A stretch of DNA of 20,000 nucleotides from Priapulus caudatus. Taxonomy: Eukaryota; Priapulida; Priapulimorpha; Priapulimorphida; Priapulidae. Made by a program: the position numbers and the translations under genes. The stretch lies in contig NW_014577078.1 of NCBI RefSeq assembly GCF_000485595.1, positions 1,128,555 to 1,148,554 of the forward strand. The letters run 5' to 3'. Positions 1 to 10,308 of the stretch are shown here, piece after piece (positions within the stretch are counted from its first letter, which is position 1; each line of letters begins with the position of its first letter). Below the pieces are notes generated by a model. It was not told where the DNA came from. It saw only the letters and a program-made list of their open reading frames with translations, and ran no database searches.

Positions 1-60
<60 letters not shown>

Positions 61-76
61 CGATAGATAGATAGAT
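1..76. repeat. (GATA)n microsatellite, cut by the window edge
   Basis: A tetranucleotide GATA tract runs from the first base, with one interruption (a C near base 61). It begins outside the window, so its full length is unknown. It has the same orientation as the (GATA)n tract at 18192-18410. Confidence 0.97.
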
Positions 77-1001
77 ATCACATGGATTCTTCTATTTCTA
101 TGCTCAATAGATTTATAATGAGCTGACAGTGGTGCAAAACCTCAGAATTATCATTAAAATCAATACTTGCATTTCTATAAGACATGCTATTATTTACATA
201 ACATGTACGCTTTGATTGCGCTTCATTGTTGCCGGCACTGTGAATAGCTCAGTATTTAAAACTAGTTTAAAATCGATGCAAAATTACCATGGTCTAGTGG
301 TCCCTTTAAAACAAACGCTTTCCGTGAAATGTAAACATGGGCGTTGTCACTCTCGAGGTTAATGCCCCTTAATAACGTCAGCTTCCTACCGTTAAAGCGA
401 ATATTAGACAGAGAACCACTATGATTGATGGTGTTAGAAACTATCTGCGCCATAACGATTTATTACCCGGTACGTAACCTTACTGTGGATTAGTTTTTTG
501 AACCGAGTTGTTTAATGTACAAATATCACGCTGCCATGACAGTTATCTTTTCAAGTAAATTGGTTTACGGAAACGGGGCGATGATGTATCAGCGACGATA
601 ACTTGATGTCAAACGTATACAGAGTGAGCTATTTATTCAACGTTCTTTCAGTTTATCCAGTATTTTAGTTACACGTCACAAATGAGTGAGCTGCCTAGAC
701 CATATAGCAACTAACGTGTCTAGCGTAACCAACAACTAACTCCGAGAAATCTCTACATGGTCGGGAGGGATCTTAACCGGATGTATAGCTATTATTCAGT
801 TTCCTGTCGTCAAGGTGACAGTCTTCTCGACACTTTTCAAAACATTTCACTGTATGTGTTCAATGTCATTATTATGTTAATTTGTTGATGACTTAACCTC
901 ACCTTAATGTATAAACTTCGCTGCCGCTGTTCCTGCAAACCGTGTAAATACATGTAAATTATTATAGGCTGATTATCACGGCGACAGGCGGTTATGTTAT
1001 T
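77..1001. other. unassigned AT-rich sequence
   Basis: No gene, RNA or transposon is recognisable here. Open frames are short (63 codons at most, minus strand 262-453) and match no family I know. The only local structure is a 12-base direct repeat, GGCGGTTATGTT. One copy is at 987-998; the other is at 1013-1024, just inside the start of the neighbouring dispersed element. Confidence 0.6.
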
Positions 1002-1358
1002 ACCTCCGCCAAGGCGGTTATGTTTTCGCCCCTGTTAGTTGGTTTGTTTTTCTGTCAACAGGATATCTCAAAAGGTTACGGACGGATTTTGATGAAATTT
1101 TTGCGACGGGTTAGTCTTGGGCCAAGAACCAATCGATTAGATTTTGGTGGTGATCCGGATCCAGATCTGGAACAAAGATTTTTTTGTGGGAAAGACTTCG
1201 GACGCATTCAAAATTCATCAAAAAAATCCTCATGATCTGTTTTTTCTTTTTTTTTCAAATTTCTGAAAATTTCATCAAACTATATTGGGTGTACCAGCAA
1301 GATGGGGGAACTGTTACGCTGTGGCGGAGGTTTGCCATCTCCGATTGCTCTTGTTACT
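1002..1358 (+). mobile_element. Nonautonomous TIR-type dispersed element (MITE-like)
   Basis: Seen directly: a perfect 10-bp inverted repeat, ACCTCCGCCA at 1002-1011 and TGGCGGAGGT at 1322-1331, bounds a 330-bp body. From general knowledge: the head (CCTCCGCCAAGG then GGTTATGTTTTCG), the internal phrases (ACGGATTTTGATGAAAT; TAGATTTTGGTGGTGATC) and the tail (GGCGGAGG followed by CTCCGA-TGCTC) match a short repeat family that I recall as scattered through many marine invertebrate and fish genomes. I cannot give its name with certainty. The tail conserved in that family runs about 25 bases past the inverted repeat, hence the end near 1358. The body has no transposase; its open frame at 1020-1235 is a translation of the repeat, not a gene. 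No convincing target-site duplication is visible, so the copy is probably old or its true ends differ slightly. Confidence 0.7.
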
Positions 1359-1940
1359 TCATGGATTTTCAGTATCCGTTAAAAAATCGCTTCGCCGGTT
1401 AGGGAATTTCTCAAGAAATCCGATCGTGATGACCCACGCAGCACGCACTCTATCTCTCGCATGATCATCGATGACGTCATCGCGATGCCGTGTTGTACTG
1501 ACAATGTTGATGCGTTCATCGCAGCATCACAGTGAGCTGCATCATTCGAACATCATACTCTTCCCCCATGTAATCGTAGTGTCAGCCGTCATGCACTCAT
1601 CGTCTGCGACTCATCTGTCGGTTTACCGGTTAGCGGTTATTTGTTTGCTATAACCAGTGTGCGTATAGACAGACATGTGGACGGGGTACGGCGTAGCTTA
1701 ATCGTTCGTTGCAAGCAGATGTCCATGCAAATTGATCGACCAAACACATTAACGTGAATGCCCATGAAACGCACGCACAACTCACGTTACCTAATCAATC
1801 AATAGCTGGAGCCTCTCAAAATTCTAATCGCCTCTTTTCAGTTAGGGATGTCGCAAAACAACTGGCCTGTGCTCAACCGCGTTTTAGATTGGAATTGCGC
1901 CAATGCGTAAATTCAGAAATGAATTCTCCGTAATATATGT
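1359..1940. other. unassigned sequence with a perfect CRE palindrome
   Basis: No coding exon is recognised. A 14-bp perfect palindrome, CGATGACGTCATCG, at 1469-1482 contains the cAMP response element core TGACGTCA. No TATA box, CpG cluster or first exon beside it supports promoter function. The open frame at 1471-1653 starts inside the palindrome and resembles no known protein. Confidence 0.5.
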
Positions 1941-2149
1941 TGTATATATGCGCGCGCGTGCGTGAGTGCGTGTGAGCGCGTACGTGCGTGCTTGCGGGCG
2001 TTTGCGTGTTTCGTGCGTGCGTACGTACATGCATACGTGCGTGTGTGCGTCTTTGTGTGTGTGTGAGTGTGTTTGTGCGTGTGTGTGCGGGTGTGTGTGC
2101 GTGTGTGAGTGCGCCTGTATGTGTGTGCGTGTATGTGTGTATGTGTGAG
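1941..2149. repeat. degenerate (GT/GC)n alternating purine-pyrimidine tract
   Basis: The tract starts as alternating GC/GTGC (near 1949-2045) and grades into (GT)n with GAGT and GTAT interruptions. It is mostly alternating purine-pyrimidine, so it has Z-DNA potential. The Cys/Val-rich and His/Thr-rich open frames on its two strands are products of the repeat. Confidence 0.95.
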
Positions 2150-2526
2150 AGATGTAATGTGTCTGCACAAACCTACAGACTATGGCCGCCTATATCGGGT
2201 TACAGATCAAACGTGCGGGTTTTCATCGAAATATCGTTGAAATCTAATAAACTAGAGTCTACTAGAAATGACGCACAGCCGATATCTACGCTTTCCAAGA
2301 CAGAATCAGACAAGACCTACGAATAAAACTGCTTAGTCTGGTTGGCTGCACTGAGGTTACACTTTCTATCTAGTATGCGCTGACATATATTCACTCGACT
2401 CGCTAGGGCCGCCGGGTCATCGTTAGTTAGCCTGAAAGTACTATAAGTGAGTGTAATGAAACTAGCACTAACTCAATCATCTAGCTAGTGCGCACTAACT
2501 CAGTCATTGCAGCCGTGGGTTTATTC
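2150..2526. other. unassigned sequence with a short near-identical direct repeat
   Basis: No gene is recognised. Two near-identical 16-mers (GCACTAACTCAATCAT at 2465-2480 and GCACTAACTCAGTCAT at 2492-2507) lie 27 bases apart, just before a (TA)n tract. The second overlaps a 12-bp palindrome, TAGTGCGCACTA, at 2486-2497. Confidence 0.5.
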
Positions 2527-2529
2527 CAT

Positions 2530-2560
<31 letters not shown>

Positions 2561-2569
2561 TATTATAAT
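2527..2569. repeat. (TA)n microsatellite
   Basis: An almost uninterrupted AT dinucleotide run with single-base slips (ATAATA, ATTATTAT). Confidence 0.95.
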
Positions 2570-3600
2570 CGACCTTGTTGTCGAGCGCAGTGACGAAATG
2601 GACCCTATCTTGTTATATAGGGCAATCTATTTTAATACGTTGTGGACAATGCCCGTATAACATTCATGGCCAGAAAGACTACCTAAATAAATAAAAAAAG
2701 ATTGTGTGAGTGCATTATAAGTATAATGGTCTTTATATAAAATTGACATAAATTAATTATGTTATAAGAAGAAATATCATTCACGGTTTGCGCTTATTAA
2801 AATGACAATTAATGTATTATTGCAGCAAAGGCAATACAATAATAAAATAACAGAATAAAGGATCTGCATTATTGACAAAAGTCGTTACTAGACCGGAAAA
2901 CTTTGCTAAGTGACTGTAACCTGATATCATTAAACATAATACGATTCCTGGCACGTTTTTGTTTCTATTCAGTCCAGTTTTTCCTGTCATTACGTTTTTG
3001 AATGAAATTCAAATATGCTAAGCACATTCTTTAGAATTCTGGCTGAGAAATATACATGTACTTACTTGAATGACGAGTATCTGAGTCGAGACTGATTAAA
3101 AATTTCAAGCCGGTAGTGGAGCGGGAAAGCGGCGTTAAAAACGTAAGTTCGACCGCGCACCATTGACCGGTGATTAGCTGCAGCTTTATATGGCTTGCAT
3201 TTCACGGCAACGCGCGACATCTACTTTCTGAGAGATATAAGCCGCCATTCCTCCGAACGCGCACACTGTATAGGCACAAAGGCGTATTAGCTAATTCTTT
3301 TCTTAGTTTTGGTAGTCTTTTGTTAAAGGTCGTTGTTCAGATTTTTTAATATCCCCTTTCGAGACAATCTGCATTTGGCTAGCGTAAAAGCAGATGACAT
3401 GCACAACATTATGATAATAGCTTCAATTAGTAGGTTTTATAATTGCGTTTATAAAATGGGCAGGTTGCGGGCGGCACTGTGCTATGCGCGATAGATACCG
3501 TCACCAGTGCGCAATGTTTTAACACCTATTGTCCACTTAATTAATTAGAATAAAAAATAATTAATTAATAATTAGTTAGAACAAATCTGTAAGCATGCGA
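2570..3600. other. unassigned AT-rich sequence with a weak Pol III-like box pair
   Basis: No exon is recognised. At 3114-3124 TAGTGGAGCGG fits the tRNA A-box consensus, and at 3147-3155 GTTCGACCG fits the B-box with one mismatch. The 33-base spacing is shorter than in a normal tRNA and no cloverleaf is evident, so at most this is a decayed SINE head. The last 65 bases before the CCAT array are rich in TTAATTAA-type sequence (3536-3582). Confidence 0.4.
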
Positions 3601-5075
3601 TATCCATTCTATCTATCCATCCATCCAATCCATCGTATCTATCCATGCCATCCCATTTATCCACATCATTCCATCCATGCCATCCACCACCAATCCATCC
3701 ATCCATACCATTCCATCCATCATCCATCCATAATTCCATACATCCATCCATCCATCCATACCATCATCCATAACCATGCATCCATCGCATCCATCCATCC
3801 ATACCATCCGATCCCGAATCCATCATACCAATACCATCCATCATCCATACCGATGCCATCCCATCCACGCATCATCCATACCATCAACCATTCCATCCAT
3901 CCATCCATGCCATCCATCCATCGCATGACCCCATCCATTCCCATACCATCCATCGCATCCATCCTCCATCGCATGCCATTTCTCCATCCATCCATCCATC
4001 CATCCATAGCAATCTATCCATCCATCCCATCCATCCCATCATCCATCCCCATAACCGATCCATCGCATCCATCATACCATTCACCATGCATCCTCCCCAT
4101 CATCCATCCATGCCATCGCATCCATCCAATCCATCCATTCCATGCCATCATCATCCAATCCATCCATCATGCCGATCCATCCATCCATTCCATAACATGC
4201 CATCCCCATGCCATCCATCCCATCCCATCCATCCCATCCCATCCCCATCTGCCATCCATCCATGCATGGCCCCATCCACATCCATGCCATCCATACCCAA
4301 TGCATCCTAACATCCCATCCATGCCCAATCCATCCTTTGCCCATGGGGCCTGCGCATGCCATCCATCCCCCATCCATGGGCCGCATCCCCCATGCCCACT
4401 GGCCGATCCAATCATCCATACCATCCGCATCCCATCCCATCGGGCGATCCATCAGCATCCCATCCCCCACTCATCGGGGCCATCCCATGCGCATGCCAAT
4501 TCCATCCCATCGATTCATCAATCCATCCATCATCCTACCATTTCCATTCATCTATCCATACCCATCCATTCCCATCCAATCCATCCATCATTCATTTATC
4601 CATCCATCTATCCATCCATGCCATCGCATCCATGCGGGCGAATCCATCCCATTCGCATCCATACCATCCATCCATCCTCCATCCATCGCATCCGCACCAT
4701 CCATCCATCCATCCATCCATCCATCCATCCATCCCAATCCATCCATCATCCATCCATCCATCCATCCATCCATCCATGCCATCATGCATCCATCATGCAT
4801 CGCCATCCATGCCATCCATCCATCATCCATCCATGCCATCCATCCATCCATCGCATCCATGCCATCCATCCAATTCCAACCATCATCCATCATCCATCCT
4901 TACCATCCATCCATACCATCCATACCATCCATCCATCCATCCATCATTCCATGATCCATCCATCCATGCCATCCATCCATCCATCCATTCCATCATCCAT
5001 CCATCCATTCATTCAATCCATCCAGGACCATCGATCGCATGCCATACCATTCATGCCATCTATTCCCAATCCACC
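3601..5075. repeat. degenerate (CCAT)n tandem array, about 1.5 kb
   Basis: The plus strand is built from CCAT units mixed with five-base variants (ACCAT, GCCAT) and three-base slips (CATCATCC). Purer runs occur near 3985-4008, 4700-4732 and 4755-4777. The middle, around 4300-4500, is the most degenerate and GC-rich. All copies point the same way. CCAT read in any frame gives Pro-Ser-Ile-His with no stop, which explains the 499-codon open frame at 3595-5094 and the Met-Asp-Gly-Trp frames on the other strand; none is a believable protein. The array sits between AT-rich flanks. A reverse-complement relative lies at 18411-19062. Confidence 0.97.
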
Positions 5076-7600
5076 CCCCTTTCTCTATATATAATCTTCA
5101 TAATCTATTCTATAGCTCTAAATTAAATGGCTGCCATCGTAGCAGTAGTAATTGTAGTAGTATACAAAGTTAACATGGCATGTAATCGGAAATAACGTAT
5201 ATAATTTGAATTAAAAGATACAATTAAACCTTATCACCCTACGTCATACTTGCACACAACCTGTCAACCTAATAAATATATTAAATTTCCTGAGGTTCTA
5301 TTACTTTTATAGTCGTCGTTTACAATGTACTTATTAACGCAATCTCAAGATCGCTAGAATAGCTACGTCACTGTATCGATAGAAAGATGTTACACGGCGC
5401 CATAAATACGACAGCTATATTTACCGCGTCGCACGCCTTCGCCCTTCAGCACTCTAACAGATTTTAGTCGATATTGTACACAGCTAATACTAGAAATATC
5501 ATTTCCATTATTTCAGCTCGCGAGGAGCAATTCCCGTCTGTTGCACAATTTCGTGTTCAATTTCATATCCGACGGGAACGCGAACGCTGTCCTATCGAGA
5601 AATTCTTGCCAAAAGCCGATGCCGCGTAAAACACTAGAGCGCGGCCAGAGTAGCAGCATGTGAGTTGAGAGAGCACGTGACTCATGGACGTGTCAGTTCC
5701 GATGCAGTGTGTACATCTCAAGTTTATTGCCTGGCAAGCGGACGCTCCCAGATATCGCGTGAACTCGCGAGAGCCGGCCACTGCAGCTGATCCGCACGTT
5801 TCGCCGTACTCGATGCGGAGTAAAGTCCATTATTGTAGCCCAAATGGCCATCAAATTCTTCACTAAAGGCTGCGGACTTGATTGTCACCAACTCTGGTTA
5901 TTTCACTGATATCGCGGGAGATGATAGCTGCATGCCCATATAATAGTCATATGGGCCACTATATGGCCTAGAGCTTTACGTGCAGAAATATTGGAGAGAG
6001 CGGGTGCAGGCACGGCTGGCTAGCCGACCGGAGACAAAAAAGCAGAGGAATCGAGAAGCCGTTATCAAAGGGGAAGCTACTGTGATTGTGCTCGCATACT
6101 GCTGCCTTCTAAGAGGCATTAACTCATGAAGCCCCCGAAGGTTTAGCCAAGACTACATAGGCTCAACGAGATAATGATTACCTTCTGAAACCTCTGTTGA
6201 TATACGCCTTCTGTTAATACTTGCCTTCTCGGCGCGGCGTTAGAAGTGCACGTTGAAATCGTTCGTCCATCGGTCTGGTCGTTAGTGTAAGCGCTGTATT
6301 CAATCATGGCCGCCCATGCACGAAGTCCCTGACCGCTGACCATTGCCCTTCGGTCCAGATATTTTGTCTCGCCAAAATGCTATCCCAATGCTGTTCTTTA
6401 TTACGGAACGTATTTCTGCCGCCTCGGAAGCCGTGAAGAATAATGGTCAGCACATGCATAGACGCAGTATGTCAACAGCAGACCCCATAGGATTTATTGC
6501 TGCTCAGTAAACCCGACAGAGTCCAATGTACGACAAATGTCACTGCAGCTGGTATTCATCGCTGCATGTATGCTGGATTGACTCGACGTAGAGCCGTATA
6601 TACGCCCTGTCTGTTGCCCGACGTGTCGGCAGCGAATAGCTTATTGCGAGATGCGTAATGGCCGCTACATAAATATATGTTGGCAGTGAAAAATTCACTT
6701 AAGGTGCCCCTTGCCACTTAAATCGTGGCCTTCCCGCGTTAAGGTTGTTTTTCAGGTTTCGTGCATATGTTTACCCTTACATGTGTGGCAGGTACATAAG
6801 AATGGAGAATGGTTACGGATTAAAGTATTATTGAAGTGGACTAAGTTTTTCAAGTCATTTGATTAGCAACGCCATCATTTTCTATATGCCGCCCTATAAT
6901 TCTTTTTCAGAAAAGTGTCGCAGCTATCGGATGCGCAAATTAAATAAGAGAGTCTACAATCGAGAACTAAAACGCGATTTTCGCACTGCGGCATTTTATT
7001 TAAGTGTTATGGGCATATTTCTCGCTTTAAAGGTTTTTAAACGCTAGAAAATACACTAGTAATTCAATTTATAATTTATTTTATGGATATAACTGTGATT
7101 TATTAAAAATTTGTTGGATTAGCTAAGGGGCGAGCCATCTTTATTTCATACACTTTACAGTAATACTAAATTACTCTTTTGCTGCAATAGCTTAGCAAAT
7201 GGTCGTCTGAACTGATTTGATGTGTTATAGTAAAATATAGTGAAATTGATTAACGAACATGCACATCACGCGGTAAATTTTTTACATGCGCACATTAGCG
7301 GACAAGGGGAATGTTTTTGCATGGTAGTGCTGTTTGGTAATAACTTCCTCTTCATGGCCAAACTCAGTGATAAAGAAATGGCTCAAACAATACATGATCA
7401 TAGTAAAAGATAAGAGGTTACGGGTGGGTGGGGAACATTATAGAAGAAGGAAGAAGGCCTTAGTATATAATTATCGACTCAATGTTTTAAGTAGGAACTA
7501 TTAGGCAACGGAAAACGCTAATTTTTGCGGCTGGAAACATGGTAATGTAATGAGCGCACATATTGTGAAGTAAATCGCAGCAAATCCTCGTATTAATTGA
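5076..7600. other. unassigned 2.5-kb unique sequence
   Basis: No conserved domain, exon pair or RNA gene is recognised. Open frames are at most about 70 codons (for example 5684-5866 plus, 5563-5781 minus, 6143-6343 minus, 6859-7047 plus), and none resembles a known protein. The part from about 5390 to 6660 is richer in CpG than its AT-rich surroundings but has no clear core promoter. It could be intron upstream of the receptor exon or intergenic sequence. Confidence 0.5.
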
Positions 7601-7619
7601 TGTGTGTATGTTTGTTGTT

Positions 7620-7716
<97 letters not shown>

Positions 7717-7785
7717 GTATGTGTGCGTGTGCGCATCCGTGCGTATGTGCGTGTATGCGCGTGTCTGTCTGTGTGTATGTGTGTG
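7601..7785. repeat. (GT)n microsatellite with imperfect 3' half
   Basis: A pure GT run of about 80 bases (about 7624-7704) is followed by GTAT, GTGC and GTCT variants to 7785. Its long open frames are poly-Cys/Val or poly-His/Thr and are not genes. Confidence 0.97.
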
Positions 7786-8003
7786 GCGGTGCAGACGGCT
7801 TGTGTTGTAATCGCCTTGTGTTGTATCCGGTCTGATGGCGCGCGAAAATAAACTATGTGCATCTATACAGGGCTTCCACACGCGTTTGTATAGAATTCAA
7901 ATTTTTTTAGCGAGGCTGTGCAGAACGCGTCGATCGTAGCGTCGTAGGGAGCTTTACTCAACGCGTATCTGTGACGTACCACGTCTGCTGCTCTCGCTCT
8001 CGC

Positions 8004-8005
<2 letters not shown>
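7786..8005. other. unassigned spacer between two GT tracts
   Basis: About 220 bases of unique sequence. No gene is recognised. Confidence 0.5.
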
Positions 8006-8068
<63 letters not shown>

Positions 8069-8160
8069 TGTGTTTGTGTGTGTGTGTGTGTGTGTTCGTT
8101 TGCGAGCGTTTGTGCGTGTGTGTGCGTGCGTGTGCGTGTGTGCGTGTGTGCGTGTGTGTA
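8006..8160. repeat. (TG)n microsatellite
   Basis: A pure TG run of about 60 bases (8006-8065) is followed by TTTG, TGCG and TTCG variants. It has the same orientation as the tract 220 bases upstream, and its 3' end is similarly richer in GTGC units. Confidence 0.97.
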
Positions 8161-9440
8161 ATAATTCACCGGCGCTTTGGTTTTATATCATGCCAAACTC
8201 GCACGTGGCCAATTCTAATTGTACGTTTGAAGCAAACCCGATCAATGAATTAATTGCTCGCGTGTGTCCGACAATTTTTGATTATAAATAACGACGAATA
8301 TAGTAATCCTCTTATCAGATTCGGTTTTTCTGCAGTAAATTCAGTCAAGCTAGAACTAGCTATGGAACATCGGAGATATGATATAGCTAATATTTATAGC
8401 TGCGAATGATTGATTGAAAATGGGTTTATCAGCTTCGCGTCATGACTTCGACTTCATACTGTCTTCATTCCGCTGAATTTTTATTATTCTTGTGGGATAA
8501 CTATTAAACCTTCTGGGTGCACTGCGCGTATTGTTTCCATTTTTTAAAGTAAATACGGCTGTCGGCTGTACAACTAGACGGACCGTAAAAATGTATCATG
8601 GCATTATAATACAAAGCCCCGATGAGAATTCGCATAACGTTTCCGTTGAAATATTCCTTTCTTAAATAGACGCACAATTGTTTTCACGGAATTATATCAA
8701 TCGGTACAGAGGCTGTCCACGTCTTTGTACCATAGTCGATATATTGTCGTATAAATAGAAAACGACTCTGGAAATGTGTGTTAAGAAACGAACTACGAAA
8801 CACTCTGCACCGACGCCTGCGTTGTGAGTGAGTGTATTTTTGTAGCAGCTAACAGAAGCAAGCACATTGCATCGAGTACCGACTAACTATTGCAGCGTCC
8901 GATTTAAACATCGATTCCATTGTGGAATTATAACACTATCTTATTGCAACATGGATATAGCAATTTTTTTTTTTTTCGAGCCATTTTTGTTACATGTTAG
9001 TTTACTTCACAGATCAAGCATTTCTAATTAAGACGAGCTAGGAATGCTAAATAACGAACAATTTTGTTTACTTTCCCTCCCAATACTCACTCTGTGACAT
9101 AAATGCGCGATGATGCCCTGTATTTGATATAAATTTGAAATCGTAACATACGTGCATAAACCAGTCAAGTTTGCTTCAGAAAAACTTTTGGCCGAGTGCT
9201 ATGTTTTCAAGGATATGAATCAATGAGTGGAAGTAAAAAAACGCAATTTACGATTGGGCCCGAGATTTCGACTTAATATGGACAAATTAAGCGTATGTTA
9301 TTGTAATCCTCAAAATAAAATGCTTAGCATAGTTCTATTTCTTCTCGGCCTCGAGCCGAGCAGTATCACGGTAAATAGATATAACTGGTCTAGACATGTA
9401 ATACACTCATGCCAATTACACATTATCACGTTGTTTTCAG
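8161..9440 (+). other. probable 3' part of the intron before the receptor terminal exon
   Basis: The stretch directly precedes the 3' splice site at 9440 and has no recognisable exon. It is AT-rich, with stops in all frames and a poly-T run near 8966-8977. I searched it by eye for the receptor's TM6 exon (a WxP motif in a hydrophobic helix) and did not see one, so the preceding exon is farther upstream, probably outside the window. The intron's 5' boundary is unknown. Confidence 0.45.
9416..9440 (+). other. 3' splice site (intron acceptor)
   Basis: TTGTTTTCAG at 9431-9440 is a good polypyrimidine-AG acceptor. It falls exactly where the reading frame changes from noise to conserved receptor sequence. 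The exon starts in phase 1: the first codon is completed by AT at 9441-9442. Confidence 0.8.
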
Positions 9441-9874
9441 ATACTGGCCTGACTATCCTCACACTGTTGGGTAGCCTTAACTCGTGCACAAATCCCTGGA
9501 TCTACATGGCATTCAGCGGCAACCTCTGTCGAAACCTGCAACGAGTCTGGCGACGCGACTGCAAGGAGCTTTACAGCGGAGGCAGCAGCACGATGAGAAC
9601 GCGGATGTCGCACATGAGCGAGAGCCATAGTGTTGGCTATCATGACGTCACCAGCAGCGTGACGCGACCCCGACTACAGGGAGACGGTCAGGTTGGAACC
9701 AACGGTACCCAGCTCGCAGATGAGAGAAGAAACCTGTGTATGTCGGCTAACAAACAACTTATGGATGAAATGCGAAAGTCGAAGGACAGTTTATCAGCTG
9801 GCGTTGGTATTGCAAACAGTGACGATGCATATAAGGAAACAATTGAACTGAAGCCTTTGGGAACTTCGGATTGA
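9441..9874 (+). CDS. Vasopressin/oxytocin-type GPCR, terminal coding exon (TM7 to C-terminus)
   Basis: This is a partial gene: the last coding exon, about 143 residues plus a split first codon, with stop TGA at 9872-9874. Residues about 4-25 form TM7 with LLGSLNSCTNPWIYMAFSG, including the class A NPxxY motif (N18, P19, Y22). The LGSLNSCxNPWIYMxFSG form is characteristic of vasopressin/oxytocin/conopressin receptors, plasma-membrane receptors for cyclic nonapeptides that usually signal through Gq. An amphipathic basic helix 8 follows (about 27-44, NLCRNLQRVWRRDCKEL), with Cys30 and Cys41 as possible palmitoylation sites. The roughly 100-residue tail is hydrophilic and Ser/Thr-rich, as expected for arrestin-related phosphorylation. 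The intron between TM6 and TM7 fits the gene structure known for this family. The frame stays open upstream to a TGA at 9224-9226, but that part reads as intron. Ligand and orthologue cannot be told without TM1-TM6. Family assignment is fairly sure. Confidence 0.88.
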
Positions 9875-10259
9875 ACGTTTATTGTATTAGTACTCGTCAA
9901 AGCACTTGTTTCCGATTGCATTTCCGTTTCCGTATTACCGGCGTTTTCTAATAGCTCGACGATAATAATAACACTAGAACATACTTGTTTACTGGCTGAT
10001 AATCTGGCAGACTACTTGCAATTAATGACCTACACGCCTACAACGATACTTGTTTCTTAATAACACGCACGTTCTCTAAGAGATCGTATAGAATGTCTCT
10101 GCCAAGCACTAGAGTGCCCCTACGTGAAACAGCACATATCTATGAATTTAACGATGTAGTTTTTACGTGTGTAAAGATTCTATTTCATAAATGTTGCTTC
10201 ATTGTGGCCTGTACCGTGGCGACATCTCGATTTTATATGACGCGTTGCGACTTTATCGT

Positions 10260-10302
10260 ATTTTATCAGGAGATTTCCTTCATAAAATCTCCTGATTTTA
10301 TC
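10260..10302 (+). other. perfect 12-bp hairpin flanked by direct repeats
   Basis: ATCAGGAGATTT (10265-10276) and AAATCTCCTGAT (10285-10296) are exact reverse complements around an 8-base loop (CCTTCATA). ATTTTATC occurs on both sides (10260-10267 and 10295-10302), overlapping the stem ends like a target-site duplication. The hairpin ends 13 bases before the AATAAA, so it would form close to the polyadenylation site of the receptor transcript. Whether it is a regulatory RNA structure or a tiny insertion is not known. Confidence 0.7.
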
Positions 10303-10308
10303 CCATAC

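Noticed and set aside
1020-1235. 71-codon frame with GGDPDPDLE in the TIR element
   Set aside because: The same translation is expected from every copy of this dispersed repeat. It is not evidence of a gene.
3595-5094. 499-codon open frame of Ser-Ile-His-Pro repeats, the longest in the window
   Set aside because: CCAT and its 5-base variants contain no stop codon in any frame, so openness is automatic. All three plus frames and the minus frames are similarly open, and composition is that of the repeat alone.
7597-7881. Poly Cys-Val and poly His-Thr frames over GT/CA tracts (also near 1966-2148, 8008-8291, 11113-11482, 11597-11874 and 12121-12393)
   Set aside because: Dinucleotide GT/CA repeats lack stops. 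These are translation artefacts.
9227-9440. Upstream extension of the receptor frame
   Set aside because: It begins with GTG after an in-frame TGA, shows no TM6 or extracellular loop features, and is separated from the conserved part by a good splice acceptor. It is read as intron.
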